From: JBMYYR01 sp965243605
GTDB taxonomy: Bacteria > Bacteroidota > Bacteroidia > Flavobacteriales > CAJXXR01
Reading direction: 5' to 3'
DNA: 64,000 nucleotides
Assembly (NCBI GenBank): GCA_965243605.1
Contig: CBDEVQ010000121.1
Coordinates: 1-64,000 of the forward strand
Shown: positions 1-8,184 of the stretch, piece after piece
Position numbering within the stretch: position 1 is the stretch's first letter
Layout: every line of letters starts with the position of its first letter
Translations under genes and position numbers: made by a program
The notes under the pieces: model-generated
Told to the model about the DNA's origin: nothing
The model's input: only the letters and a program-made list of their open reading frames with translations
Database searches by the model: none

Positions 1-500
1 CAACCAAATTTAAACTCCAAATTAAAGATTTAAAAACAGGACAAGTATTAGATAATAAAACCTTTACAAACACCAATACAATGAACGATTGGTTTAGTGA
101 ACCTAATTTTAAAGGTTTCCCTGTTAATCAACTTAATAACAAAACAAAAGAAGAACAATTTATTAAACGCCTTAATAAATTTAAACCCATATTATCTGTA
201 AACAATAGCAATACAGACTACGTTATAAGAATGGGTGGATTAAGAAAAGAGTACCACTCATCAACACCAATATTTTTAGAAGAATACGTACAAGAAATGT
301 GGTTAGATGAAAACTTCAATATTAAGAATACTCAAACCACAACGAGAGCTATAAAGCAAATCCTACAGTATAGAATACCAATAAACAATCCTCAAGGAAT
401 AATGAAATTAAAATATAAAGACTCCTATATCATCGGGTATTATGATGTCAACACAGAACGTTATATTTTAAAGAACTTTAAGGATAAACCTAACTATTAA
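1..500 (+). CDS. C-terminal part of an unknown protein (start outside window)
   Basis: The reading frame is open from the first complete codon at position 3 to the stop at 498-500, so the gene starts to the left of the window. An internal Met codon at 81 is probably not the true start, because the upstream codons continue in frame without a stop. The visible 165 or so residues are hydrophilic, rich in Asn and Lys, with no transmembrane segment or motif I recognise. The gene ends just before a strong bidirectional terminator shared with folD. Function unknown. Confidence 0.7.
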   Translation, partial: TKFKLQIKDLKTGQVLDNKTFTNTNTMNDWFSEPNFKGFPVNQLNNKTKEEQFIKRLNKFKPILSVNNSNTDYVIRMGGLRKEYHSSTPIFLEEYVQEMWLDENFNIKNTQTTTRAIKQILQYRIPINNPQGIMKLKYKDSYIIGYYDVNTERYILKNFKDKPNY

Positions 501-504
501 AACG

Positions 505-543
505 AAAAAAGCCAATACATTCAATTAATGTATTGGCTTTTTT
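505..543. terminator. Bidirectional intrinsic terminator between convergent genes
   Basis: Perfect 17-bp inverted arms (505-521 and 527-543) with a 5-nt loop. The arms begin with A6 and end with T6, so a U-tract follows the hairpin on either strand. It lies between the unknown gene ending at 500 and folD ending at 559 on the other strand. Confidence 0.9.
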
Positions 544-558
544 ATTTCAGTATTTTTT

Positions 559-1434
559 CTACTTTTTAAGCATGTAAGATTTTAAAGTATTTTGCATTAA
601 AGATGCTATTGTCATTGGTCCTACCCCTCCTGGTACAGGACTAATAAAGCTACATTTCTCAGCAACTTCATCAAAAGCAACATCTCCTTTTAGGCGAAAC
701 CCTCTTGGAGCACTTTCGTCTTCAATTCTATGAATACCAACATCTACAACTACAGCGCCTTCTTTTACCATATTACCTTTAATAAATTCAGGTATTCCGA
801 GGGCTACAATTAAAATATCTGCACGCTTACAGTGCTCTTCTAAATTTTTAGTTCTACTATGTACCATAGTAACTGTTGCATTTCCAACTTCAGCTTTACG
901 GCTCATTAGTATACTCATTGGAGTACCAACAATATTACTACGTCCAACAACAACACAATCTTTACCAGAAGTTTCTATTTTGTTTCGCTTTAGCAATTCA
1001 ACAATTCCGTTAGGTGTTGCTGGTAAATAAGCGTCTAGCCCTAAAACCATATTTCCTAAATTTTGAGGATGGAATCCATCAACATCTTTTTTAGGATCAA
1101 TAGCTAAAGTTACTTTATCTTCATCTATATGCTTAGGTAATGGTAACTGTACAATAAATCCATCAACAGTATCGTCATTATTTAAACGCTCTATCTCACT
1201 AAAAAGTTTCTCTTCAGTACAAGTTTCATCAAAACGAATAATTTCTGAATCAAACCCAACATATTCACATGCTTTTACCTTTGCATTTACATACGTACGA
1301 CTTGCTCCATCACTACCAACCAAAATGGCTATTAACTTAGGCTTTCGTAATCCTTGTTGTGCTAACTCTGTACAAGTTGCTTTAATTTCTTCTTTAATTT
1401 CTTGAGAACAGGCTTTTCCGTCGAGAAGTTTCAT
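559..1434 (-). CDS. folD: Bifunctional methylenetetrahydrofolate dehydrogenase / methenyltetrahydrofolate cyclohydrolase
   Basis: FolD interconverts 5,10-methylene-THF and 10-formyl-THF in the cytosol, feeding purine and formyl-Met synthesis. The 291-residue length is normal for the family. Visible hallmarks are the SRTYVNAKVKACEYVG segment with the catalytic Tyr48 and Lys52, VQLPLPKHI near residue 95, the NADP-binding VVGRSNIVGTPMSILM near residue 165, and the C-terminal signature PVPGGVGPMTIASLM. It lies downstream of ffh on the same strand, but a hairpin terminator separates them, so it probably has its own promoter or relies on read-through. Confidence 0.97.
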   Translation of the reverse strand: MKLLDGKACSQEIKEEIKATCTELAQQGLRKPKLIAILVGSDGASRTYVNAKVKACEYVGFDSEIIRFDETCTEEKLFSEIERLNNDDTVDGFIVQLPLPKHIDEDKVTLAIDPKKDVDGFHPQNLGNMVLGLDAYLPATPNGIVELLKRNKIETSGKDCVVVGRSNIVGTPMSILMSRKAEVGNATVTMVHSRTKNLEEHCKRADILIVALGIPEFIKGNMVKEGAVVVDVGIHRIEDESAPRGFRLKGDVAFDEVAEKCSFISPVPGGVGPMTIASLMQNTLKSYMLKK

Positions 1435-1465
1435 TGTGCTATTTTTAAAAAAGTTTAAAAAATAA

Positions 1466-1489
1466 AAAGCCAGAACATGATCTGGCTTT
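1466..1489 (-). terminator. Intrinsic terminator after ffh
   Basis: Nine-base inverted arms (AAAGCCAGA / TCTGGCTTT) around a 6-nt loop, followed on the minus strand by an AT-rich U-tract. It sits between the ffh stop and the folD start. Confidence 0.8.
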
Positions 1490-1500
1490 ATATATAGTTT

Positions 1501-2844
1501 TTACAAACGTGGCATTTTAGGCATTCCTCCCATTCGTTTCATGAGATTCTTAACACCACCACCTTGCATCATTTTCATCATCTTAACCATGTCGTTAAAT
1601 TGTTTCATCAATTTATTAACATCGGCAATGGTTGTACCAGACCCTTTTGCAATTCGGCGTCTACGAGATCCGTTTATAATACTTGGATTTTCTCTTTCTT
1701 TTGGTGTCATTGATGAGATAATGGCTTCAATACCTTTAAATGCATCGTCGTCAATATCAACATCTTTAACCGCCTTATTCATTCCAGGAATCATTCCAAT
1801 AAGATCTTTAACATTACCCATCTTCTTAATCTGATCGATTTGAGCTAGGAAATCGTTAAAATCAAATTGATCTTTGGCAATTTTCTTTTGGAGCTTTCGT
1901 GCTTCTTCTTCGTTAAATTGTTCTTGGGCACGTTCTACTAAAGATACAACATCTCCCATTCCAAGGATACGGTCTGCCATACGACTTGGGTGAAAAACAT
2001 CTAATGCTTCCATTTTTTCCCCCGTACCAACAAACTTAATCGGCTTATCAACTACAGTTTTAATTGTAAGTGCAGCTCCACCACGTGTATCTCCATCTAA
2101 CTTTGTAAGAATTACACCGTCAAAATCCAATTTATCATTAAAGGCTTTAGCTGTATTTACTGCATCTTGCCCTGTCATTGAATCTACAACAAATAAAGTC
2201 TCGTCAGGATTAACTGCTTGCTTAATTGATGAAATTTCATTCATCATTTGTTCATCTATCGCTAATCGTCCTGCTGTATCAATAATTACAACATTATGAC
2301 CATTAGATTTTGCGTGCTCAATAGATGCTTTTGCAATCTCTATTGGATCTTTAGATTCTGTATTTTTATAGATATCTACACCAACTTGCTCTGATAATAC
2401 CGTTAACTGATCAATGGCTGCTGGACGATAAACATCACAGGCCGTTAATAATATCTTTTTATTCTTTTTTTGCTTTAAAAAATGAGCAAGCTTTCCAGAA
2501 AACGTTGTTTTACCAGATCCTTGTAAACCTGCCATTAAAACAACCGTAAGTCCAGTATTGATTTTTAATTCAGATGTATCACCTCCCATAAGAGCGGCAA
2601 GTTCATCATGAACTATTTTAACCATTACCTGTCCAGGTTGTAAACTTGTCAAAACGTTTTGTCCTAAGGCTTTTTCCTTTACAGTTTTAGTAAATTGTTT
2701 GGCCGTTTTAAAACTAACATCGGCATCTAAAAGTGCACGACGAACTTCTTTTAACGTTTCCGCAATATTTATTTCTGTAATTTTCCCGTGTCCTTTAAGT
2801 ACACTAAATGCTTTATCGAGTTTATCGGATAGATTTTCAAACAT
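1501..2844 (-). CDS. ffh: Signal recognition particle protein Ffh (SRP54 GTPase)
   Basis: Ffh binds 4.5S RNA and the signal sequences of nascent membrane and secreted proteins, and docks with FtsY. The order is an N-terminal helical domain, then the G domain with the P-loop AGLQGSGKTT near residue 107, DTAGRLAIDEQ near 190 and TKLDGDTRGGAAL near 245. The C-terminal M domain has the RNA-binding GSRRRRIAKGSG and a Met-rich tail. Length (447) is typical. A CAAAAATA box (reverse complement of TAnnTTTG) at 2893-2900 is a plausible promoter. Confidence 0.98.
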   Translation of the reverse strand: MFENLSDKLDKAFSVLKGHGKITEINIAETLKEVRRALLDADVSFKTAKQFTKTVKEKALGQNVLTSLQPGQVMVKIVHDELAALMGGDTSELKINTGLTVVLMAGLQGSGKTTFSGKLAHFLKQKKNKKILLTACDVYRPAAIDQLTVLSEQVGVDIYKNTESKDPIEIAKASIEHAKSNGHNVVIIDTAGRLAIDEQMMNEISSIKQAVNPDETLFVVDSMTGQDAVNTAKAFNDKLDFDGVILTKLDGDTRGGAALTIKTVVDKPIKFVGTGEKMEALDVFHPSRMADRILGMGDVVSLVERAQEQFNEEEARKLQKKIAKDQFDFNDFLAQIDQIKKMGNVKDLIGMIPGMNKAVKDVDIDDDAFKGIEAIISSMTPKERENPSIINGSRRRRIAKGSGTTIADVNKLMKQFNDMVKMMKMMQGGGVKNLMKRMGGMPKMPRL

Positions 2845-2892
2845 GTTCTTTCGAGTCTATTTTTAAGTCGGTCAGAAAATTTCTAACGAATG

Positions 2893-2900
2893 CAAAAATA
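2893..2900 (-). promoter_or_regulatory. Putative -7 box for ffh
   Basis: The minus strand reads TATTTTTG, matching the Bacteroidota -7 consensus TAnnTTTG, about 50 bp upstream of the ffh start. No clear -33 element was found. Confidence 0.4.
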
Positions 2901-3070
2901 CAAAATTTGTTGTGTATTTGCTACTTACCTATTAATTAAATATGACAACTTGAGCAATTATTATTAAGATTTTAAAGGTATTTTGCAATTAATATCTTCA
3001 GAAATTAAAAAGTTATCTCAATCTTAAATTAAATATCATTAGAATTCACTGTAGTTTATCAAATCTAAAT

Positions 3071-3078
3071 TACATTTG
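3071..3078 (+). promoter_or_regulatory. Putative -7 box for the acidic protein gene
   Basis: TACATTTG matches TAnnTTTG, 15 bp before the start codon at 3094. The following A-rich leader is usual for this phylum, which often lacks a Shine-Dalgarno site. Confidence 0.4.
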
Positions 3079-3093
3079 TAAAAAAATAAAATC

Positions 3094-3549
3094 ATGAAAG
3101 CAATAGAATTAGGTATTGGTATTGCCGGAATAAAATTCGGGATGACTAAAGCAGAAGTTGAACAGATTTTAGGTCAACCAGATGATAAAGAACAGGAGCT
3201 TTATGGTGAAGAGGAAGAGGCTATGCTAGAGTCTTGGCATTACGACGAAAAAGATCTTTCTGTTGGTTTTGATGAAGATGAAGATTGGCGATTAATAACC
3301 GTTGCTGTATCTGATGAAAAATACACATTAAAAGAAAAATCTGTTATCGGGCTTTCTCTTGAAAAAATGATTGATACTCTTAATAGTATTGGTATTGATG
3401 AGCTTGAATTAGAAGAGGACGAAGAAATTTCTGTTCTATATGCCGATGATCATTCTATGAAAATTTGGCTTGAAGATAAAGTGGTTACTGAAGTTCAGTG
3501 GGGACCTTTATTCAAAGACGAAGATACTATAGATTGGCCTTCAAAATAA
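3094..3549 (+). CDS. Small acidic cytosolic protein of unknown function
   Basis: 151 residues, very rich in Asp and Glu, with no signal peptide or membrane segment. The N-terminal stretch GIKFGMTKAEVEQILGQPD resembles the repeating unit of BamE/SmpA-like and similar small alpha-beta folds, in which G-M-T-x-x-x-V followed by L-G-x-P is common. A second weaker copy may start at VIGLSLEKMIDTLNSIG. This is fold-level resemblance only. The gene is monocistronic, with its own -7 box and a 23-bp-arm terminator. Function unknown. Confidence 0.75.
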   Translation: MKAIELGIGIAGIKFGMTKAEVEQILGQPDDKEQELYGEEEEAMLESWHYDEKDLSVGFDEDEDWRLITVAVSDEKYTLKEKSVIGLSLEKMIDTLNSIGIDELELEEDEEISVLYADDHSMKIWLEDKVVTEVQWGPLFKDEDTIDWPSK

Positions 3550-3554
3550 AAAAC

Positions 3555-3604
3555 ATTATATCATAAAAAAAGCCGTTTAATAACGGCTTTTTTTATGATA
3601 TAAT
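3555..3604. terminator. Bidirectional terminator with 23-bp perfect arms
   Basis: Arms 3555-3577 and 3582-3604 are perfect reverse complements with a TAAT loop. The core AAAAAAAGCCGTT / AACGGCTTTTTTT gives a U-tract on both strands. It separates the convergent acidic-protein gene and kmo. Confidence 0.9.
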
Positions 3605-3613
3605 TTAAATGAC

Positions 3614-4960
3614 TTATAAGTAAGATAGTATTTTATCTTCTACTTCTTTAGAATCCCAAATATCCTCAATATTAGGTGTATCTGCCATCACTTTATCCAT
3701 AATATTAGCCTGTGCTTTACCAATACTAAAAGCTTCGGCATATGGTGTATGACTAAATGTAACCATAGAATATAATGGAACCCATTTATCTGGATGATTA
3801 ACTAATAATTTTTTCTCAATTTTCTTACGCAATAAGAAATCAGGATCAGCTGTTTTATCACGCATTTCAACAAAATTATACATGGCTAAATCAGCAATTG
3901 CATCACCATTTGGCTTACGCTCTTTCTGATACATATCTAATATTGAATCCCAATCGTTTTTATCTTCAATAGATTCAATAATATTATGTAAGATTGAGCA
4001 ATCTTCAAATCCTGAATTCATTCCTTGTCCATAAAAAGGTACAATAGCATGAGAAGCATCTCCAATAAGTGCAGTATTATTTCTTACCCATGGGTAACAA
4101 CGAATAATACATAATGTAGATGTTGGATTTTCGTTATATGTTTTAACCAAATTAGGAACTAATTCTAATGTATCAGGAAAGTATTTCTTAAAGAATGCCA
4201 ACACTAATGCATCAGTCGTTAAATTATTAAATGACTCTTCTCCTTCATATGGTAAGAACAAAGTACATGTAAAACTACCATCCATATTTGGAAGTGCAAT
4301 TAACATGAACTCACCTCTTGGCCAAATGTGAAGTGCATTTTTCTCTAATTTATGTGTTCCATCAGGATTTGCAGGAATTTCTAATTCTTTATATCCGTGG
4401 TCTATATATTCTTGTTGGTAATTAAAACGAGCAGTACGTTGCATACTTAACCTAACTTTCGAAAATGCACCATCGGCACCAAAAATTAAATCAGATGCTG
4501 TTTCCTTTATTTCTCCAGTCGTTGTGTCTTCTGTTTTAAGAATCGTATTTTTTAAATCTACTCCTAAACACTTATGGTCAAAATATACATTCACGTTATC
4601 ATCACGCTCTGCTAAAGTAACCATTGCATTATTTAAACCTCCACGAGAAACAGAATAAATAGCTTGATTATCTACACCGTAATATTGTTCTGTTAAACTT
4701 CCATCTACAGCATGCATTACACGCTTATACATTGGAATGGCATGTTCTTCTATGTCTTTTTTAATCCCGACAATATCTAAGGCTTTCCATCCTCGATCAG
4801 ATAATGCTAAGTTAATAGAACGTCCTGAGTATGCGGATTCCTTTCTTGTATCAGTTCGGGATTCATAAATATCTACTTTATGCCCTTTTTTTGCTAAAAC
4901 CAAAGATAATAGAGACCCTACTAATCCTGCTCCGGCAATTTGTACATGTTTCTTTTCCAT
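3614..4960 (-). CDS. kmo: Kynurenine 3-monooxygenase
   Basis: FAD-dependent aromatic hydroxylase that converts L-kynurenine to 3-hydroxykynurenine with NADPH and O2. The N-terminal Rossmann motif is GAGLVGSLLSLVLAKKG with YESR closing the fold, and the second FAD motif is GDASHAIVPFYGQGMNSGFEDC near residue 300. The SINLALSDRG segment is characteristic of Kmo. Length (448) matches the family. It starts 10 bp after the kynU stop, so the two genes are co-transcribed. Tryptophan dioxygenase and 3-hydroxyanthranilate dioxygenase are not in the window. Confidence 0.96.
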   Translation of the reverse strand: MEKKHVQIAGAGLVGSLLSLVLAKKGHKVDIYESRTDTRKESAYSGRSINLALSDRGWKALDIVGIKKDIEEHAIPMYKRVMHAVDGSLTEQYYGVDNQAIYSVSRGGLNNAMVTLAERDDNVNVYFDHKCLGVDLKNTILKTEDTTTGEIKETASDLIFGADGAFSKVRLSMQRTARFNYQQEYIDHGYKELEIPANPDGTHKLEKNALHIWPRGEFMLIALPNMDGSFTCTLFLPYEGEESFNNLTTDALVLAFFKKYFPDTLELVPNLVKTYNENPTSTLCIIRCYPWVRNNTALIGDASHAIVPFYGQGMNSGFEDCSILHNIIESIEDKNDWDSILDMYQKERKPNGDAIADLAMYNFVEMRDKTADPDFLLRKKIEKKLLVNHPDKWVPLYSMVTFSHTPYAEAFSIGKAQANIMDKVMADTPNIEDIWDSKEVEDKILSYL

Positions 4961-4970
4961 TGGTAATACT

Positions 4971-6248
4971 TTAATCTAATTTATGAATAGCGCTTTCTAA
5001 TGCTTTACCAAAATTATAAATATCTTCAAAAGAATTATAAAGCGGTACAGGAGCAATACGAATCACATTCGGATATCTCCAATCTGCAATGACACCTTCT
5101 TCGGTTAATAAATCAAAAAATGCTTTATCGTAACCATGAACAAATAATGAAAATTGACATCCTCTATATTTTTCTTCAGTTGGTGTAATCATTTCGAAAA
5201 CACGTTTACCAACGTTCTTTTCAACCTGCTCCAATACAAAATCCATATACTTTGTTAGTGCCTTAGATTTTGTTCTTAAATTCTGAAAACCTGCTGCATG
5301 TACTATTTCTAAAGACGTTTTATACGCCGCCATAGCTAATACTGGTGCATTACTTAACTGCCATGCTTCTGCAGATTCAATAGGAACGAAGCCTTTTTTC
5401 ATTTCAAAACGATCCGATTTTCTATATCCCCACCACCCTGAAAAACGAGGTAAGTCCGGATTAGAATGATGTCTTTCGTGAATAAATACACTCGAAATAG
5501 ATCCTGGCCCAGCATTTAAATATTTATATGAACACCAAGCTGCAAAATCGACACCCCATTCATGAAGTTTTAAATCAATATTTCCAGCTCCGTGAGCTAA
5601 ATCCCATCCGACTACAATCCCTTTACTTTTTGCGTGTGCCGTTATTAATTCCATGTCAAAAACTTGACCTGTATAATAATTTACACCTCCCATCATTAAT
5701 AATGCAATTTCGTCGGCATTATCATCAATGGCTTTTATTACATCTTCTGTTCTAAGAGTAAACTCACCTTCTCTAGAAGTAACTTCTATAATAGCATCTT
5801 CAGGTGAATATCCGTGATATTTCACTTGAGACTCTAAACTATATTGGTCTGAAGGGAATGCATTCTCTTCACATAGAATTTTATAACGTGTTGCCTTTGG
5901 TCTATAAAAAGACACCATCATAAGATGTAAATTCGTTGTAAGCGTATTCATTGCTACAACTTCTGTTTCTTTAGCTCCAACAAGTTTCGCTAACGCCGAT
6001 GAAAACAATTCATGATAAGGCATCCAAGGGTTTTTAGCATGAAAATGCCCTTCAACACCTAAATTTGCCCAATCTTCTAATTCTGTTTGAATAGCTTCTC
6101 CTGCCTTTTTAGGCATTGCTCCTAAAGAATTCCCCGTAAAATAAATAGATTCTTTTCCTTTATATTTTGGGATATGAAATTCTTTTCTAAAATCTCTTAA
6201 CGGATCTTGAGCATCCAACGATTTAGCAAAGTCTAAAGTATACTCCAT
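4971..6248 (-). CDS. kynU: Kynureninase
   Basis: PLP enzyme that cleaves kynurenine or 3-hydroxykynurenine to (3-hydroxy)anthranilate and alanine. The PLP lysine is in CSYKYLNAGPGS (Lys242), the PLP-nitrogen Asp is in GWDLAHGAGN (Asp216), and the N-terminal YFTGNSLGAMPK is typical of kynureninases. Length (425) is normal. It sits in the order HxlR regulator, membrane protein, kynU, kmo on the minus strand with gaps of about 10-30 bp, so its substrate is probably the Kmo product. Confidence 0.96.
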   Translation of the reverse strand: MEYTLDFAKSLDAQDPLRDFRKEFHIPKYKGKESIYFTGNSLGAMPKKAGEAIQTELEDWANLGVEGHFHAKNPWMPYHELFSSALAKLVGAKETEVVAMNTLTTNLHLMMVSFYRPKATRYKILCEENAFPSDQYSLESQVKYHGYSPEDAIIEVTSREGEFTLRTEDVIKAIDDNADEIALLMMGGVNYYTGQVFDMELITAHAKSKGIVVGWDLAHGAGNIDLKLHEWGVDFAAWCSYKYLNAGPGSISSVFIHERHHSNPDLPRFSGWWGYRKSDRFEMKKGFVPIESAEAWQLSNAPVLAMAAYKTSLEIVHAAGFQNLRTKSKALTKYMDFVLEQVEKNVGKRVFEMITPTEEKYRGCQFSLFVHGYDKAFFDLLTEEGVIADWRYPNVIRIAPVPLYNSFEDIYNFGKALESAIHKLD

Positions 6249-6278
6249 ATTGTGATATTCGCTTTTATTTTTGTGACC

Positions 6279-7112
6279 CTAAAAGTAAGATTTTATATTG
6301 AATTCTAAGAAAAAGAGAATGAAATAAACTATTGGTATTGATTCTAAATAAAATGCGTAATGCATATATGAGCTTGAAACTTTTGTTTTATTAATTAGGA
6401 TTATAGCATATAATAAAACCAATATACTTACAACCCAATTTGATTCAGCTAAATAAGATTCTACAAAACACCATAAAACGAGAATAATTTGAGACAGTCG
6501 AATGGTTTTTAATTCTCCTATTGTATTTGCAAACGTTTTAGATTCATCTACCGGAATATCTCTTATATCATATGGTAAGGTAATTCCAATAATCAATAAA
6601 ATATTGGACACAAATCGGTTTGTAATTTTAGGAGTCCATTCAAGGTCTAATAATTCTATTGGTAAATAAACGGAAACCATTGCCCAAATTAATGCCACTA
6701 AAAACACTTTAAAAAAAGGAATATCTCTCAATTTAATCCATTGGTGTTTAATCCTAAAAATTGGTATGGCATAAAACACAACCGAAATAAAAAGAATGGC
6801 TGTAGTTCTCGTAAAAAGAATATGTTGCTTAAAAAACAAAAACAAGCTTATCCCTCCACTTATAACAACCCAAGCCCAAAGAACAAACACATGTTTTTTT
6901 AACCACATATCTCTAGCCTGAAACGTAGATTCTCCTATAAGGACATTCCTAATCAGTCTATGAAAATGATAAACGGCATTTGATCCTAAAAAAACAGTCA
7001 ATAAATAAATATATGAGTTTTCTAACGTTGAAAACTCAAGGTAAAACAATGCTGTTAGCAAGGTTATGCTTAATGACATCCAAACATTTGTTTGGCTCAA
7101 ATTTTTAAACAT
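6279..7112 (-). CDS. UbiA-superfamily-like integral membrane protein in the kynurenine operon
   Basis: 277 residues with about eight hydrophobic segments. YDIRDIPVDESKTFANTIG near residue 185 resembles the second Asp-rich motif of UbiA/MenA prenyltransferases, which bind prenyl diphosphate through Mg2+. The first motif, normally NDxxDxxxD, appears as NAVYHFHRLIRN near residue 45 and lacks the aspartates. It may therefore be a non-canonical or inactive UbiA relative. Its start overlaps the end of the HxlR gene by 8 bp, suggesting translational coupling, and kynU follows 30 bp after it. Substrate unknown. Confidence 0.7.
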   Translation of the reverse strand: MFKNLSQTNVWMSLSITLLTALFYLEFSTLENSYIYLLTVFLGSNAVYHFHRLIRNVLIGESTFQARDMWLKKHVFVLWAWVVISGGISLFLFFKQHILFTRTTAILFISVVFYAIPIFRIKHQWIKLRDIPFFKVFLVALIWAMVSVYLPIELLDLEWTPKITNRFVSNILLIIGITLPYDIRDIPVDESKTFANTIGELKTIRLSQIILVLWCFVESYLAESNWVVSILVLLYAIILINKTKVSSSYMHYAFYLESIPIVYFILFFLEFNIKSYF

Positions 7113-7425
7113 CTTCCAGTGTATATTTCTTACTCCATTCAGCTAACATATTATATACTGGTAAAAGTTCCCTTCCCATATTCGTTAATTCATACTCTAC
7201 ACGTGGGGGTGTTTCAGAATAAACGGTTCTCGTTAGAATTCCATCGCTTTCAAGCTCCCTTAATTGTTGAGTAAGCACTTTTCTAGAAATGATAGGTATC
7301 AAAAATGCTATTTTACCAAATCTTAATTTACCTGTAGATAAAACAAAAATAATTATTGGTTTCCATTTACCACCAACCATTGACATGGCATTTGTTATTG
7401 GACATTGCCCAGTATTCTTAATCAT
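7105..7425 (-). CDS. HxlR-family winged-helix transcriptional regulator
   Basis: 106 residues, the usual length. CPITNAMSMVGGKWKPIIIF is the family N-terminus, and the HTH/wing region follows as ISRKVLTQQLRELESDGIL and PPRVEYELT. Cys8 lies where the redox-sensing Cys6 of YodB-type quinone and diamide sensors lies. It is the first gene of the operon with the membrane protein, kynU and kmo, and is divergent from a flavodoxin-fold quinone reductase. That arrangement is classical for quinone-responsive HxlR regulators, so autoregulation and control of the reductase are likely. The inducer is inferred. Confidence 0.93.
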   Translation of the reverse strand: MIKNTGQCPITNAMSMVGGKWKPIIIFVLSTGKLRFGKIAFLIPIISRKVLTQQLRELESDGILTRTVYSETPPRVEYELTNMGRELLPVYNMLAEWSKKYTLEDV

Positions 7426-7430
7426 AACAT

Positions 7431-7521
7431 GTTACCTTTAGGTTACTAGAAATTATAAGTTACCTTTTGGTAACCTGTTTCTTTTTGTAACTATTATAAG
7501 TTACTTTGTGTAACAAAAGTA
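7431..7521. promoter_or_regulatory. Divergent operator/promoter region with GTTAC inverted repeats
   Basis: Two palindromes, GTTACCTTTTGGTAAC (7459-7474) and GTTACTTTGTGTAAC (7500-7514), each follow the identical string ATTATAA, so the two sites repeat with a 41-bp pitch. A third related element, GTTACCTTTAGGTTAC, lies at 7431-7446. CAAAAGTA at 7514-7521 reads TACTTTTG on the minus strand and is a -7 candidate for the HxlR operon. TTACTTTG at 7501-7508 is one mismatch from a plus-strand -7 box. The second palindrome therefore overlaps both candidate promoters, as expected for a shared HxlR operator. Confidence 0.6.
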
Positions 7522-7546
7522 AATAAAACACTTTAAAAAAGAATAT

Positions 7547-8107
7547 ATGAACCATTTAATTGTAGTTGCACACTTTAATTCTGCAAGCTTTACACATGCT
7601 GTTGTTGATGTAATAAAAAACAAGGCTGAGAACAATAATGAAACCGTTGAAATAATAGATTTATATGCCGATAAATTTAATCCTGTATTGGATCTTGAAG
7701 ATTTAGGTTGGATGTATCAAGGTGGTGAAGCTCCAGAAAACATTAAATCATATCAAGAACAAATTAAAAATGCAGATAAGCTTACAGTAGTATATCCAAT
7801 TTGGTGGGCACAAATGCCCGCTATGCTTAAAGGATTTATTGATAGAGTATTTACTATGGGGTTTGCATTTTTATACGATGAAAATGGACCTCAAGCGCTC
7901 TTAAAAGGAAAACAAGCACATATTATTACTTGTTCTGGTTCTCCTAACGAATATTATGAAGCTATTGGTATGCATAAAGCAATAAAACAAACTATTGATT
8001 CTGGTGTTTTCGAATTCTGTGGATTCGATACTACACATACTTTCTTTGGAAATGTAATGAATGGTACAGATGAAGAACGAAAAGCATATTTAGATAGTAT
8101 TCGTTAA
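7547..8107 (+). CDS. Flavodoxin-fold NAD(P)H quinone oxidoreductase (MdaB/NQO-like)
   Basis: 186 residues of the flavodoxin-2 type. The N-terminus MNHLIVVAHFNSASFTHAVV is the FMN/FAD phosphate-binding loop, and YPIWWAQMPAMLKGFIDRVF near residue 84 is the conserved flavin-contact segment followed by TMGFAF. Members transfer two electrons from NAD(P)H to quinones in the cytosol, avoiding semiquinone radicals. The gene is divergent from the HxlR regulator and shares its repeat-containing operator. The substrate may be the quinone-imines formed from 3-hydroxykynurenine or 3-hydroxyanthranilate; this is inferred from context only. Confidence 0.9.
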   Translation: MNHLIVVAHFNSASFTHAVVDVIKNKAENNNETVEIIDLYADKFNPVLDLEDLGWMYQGGEAPENIKSYQEQIKNADKLTVVYPIWWAQMPAMLKGFIDRVFTMGFAFLYDENGPQALLKGKQAHIITCSGSPNEYYEAIGMHKAIKQTIDSGVFEFCGFDTTHTFFGNVMNGTDEERKAYLDSIR

Positions 8108-8115
8108 TTATACCA

Positions 8116-8171
8116 CTATTAATACTAAAAAAGGATGACTTAATTAAGTCATCCTTTTTTAGTATTAATAG
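8116..8171. terminator. 56-bp perfect palindrome acting as bidirectional terminator
   Basis: Arms 8116-8143 and 8144-8171 are perfect reverse complements with no spacer. The core is AAAAAAGGATGACTTAA and its complement, giving U-tracts on both strands. It lies 8 bp after the quinone-reductase stop and 13 bp before the convergent pseudogene. Confidence 0.9.
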
Positions 8172-8184
8172 ATTATTATATGTT

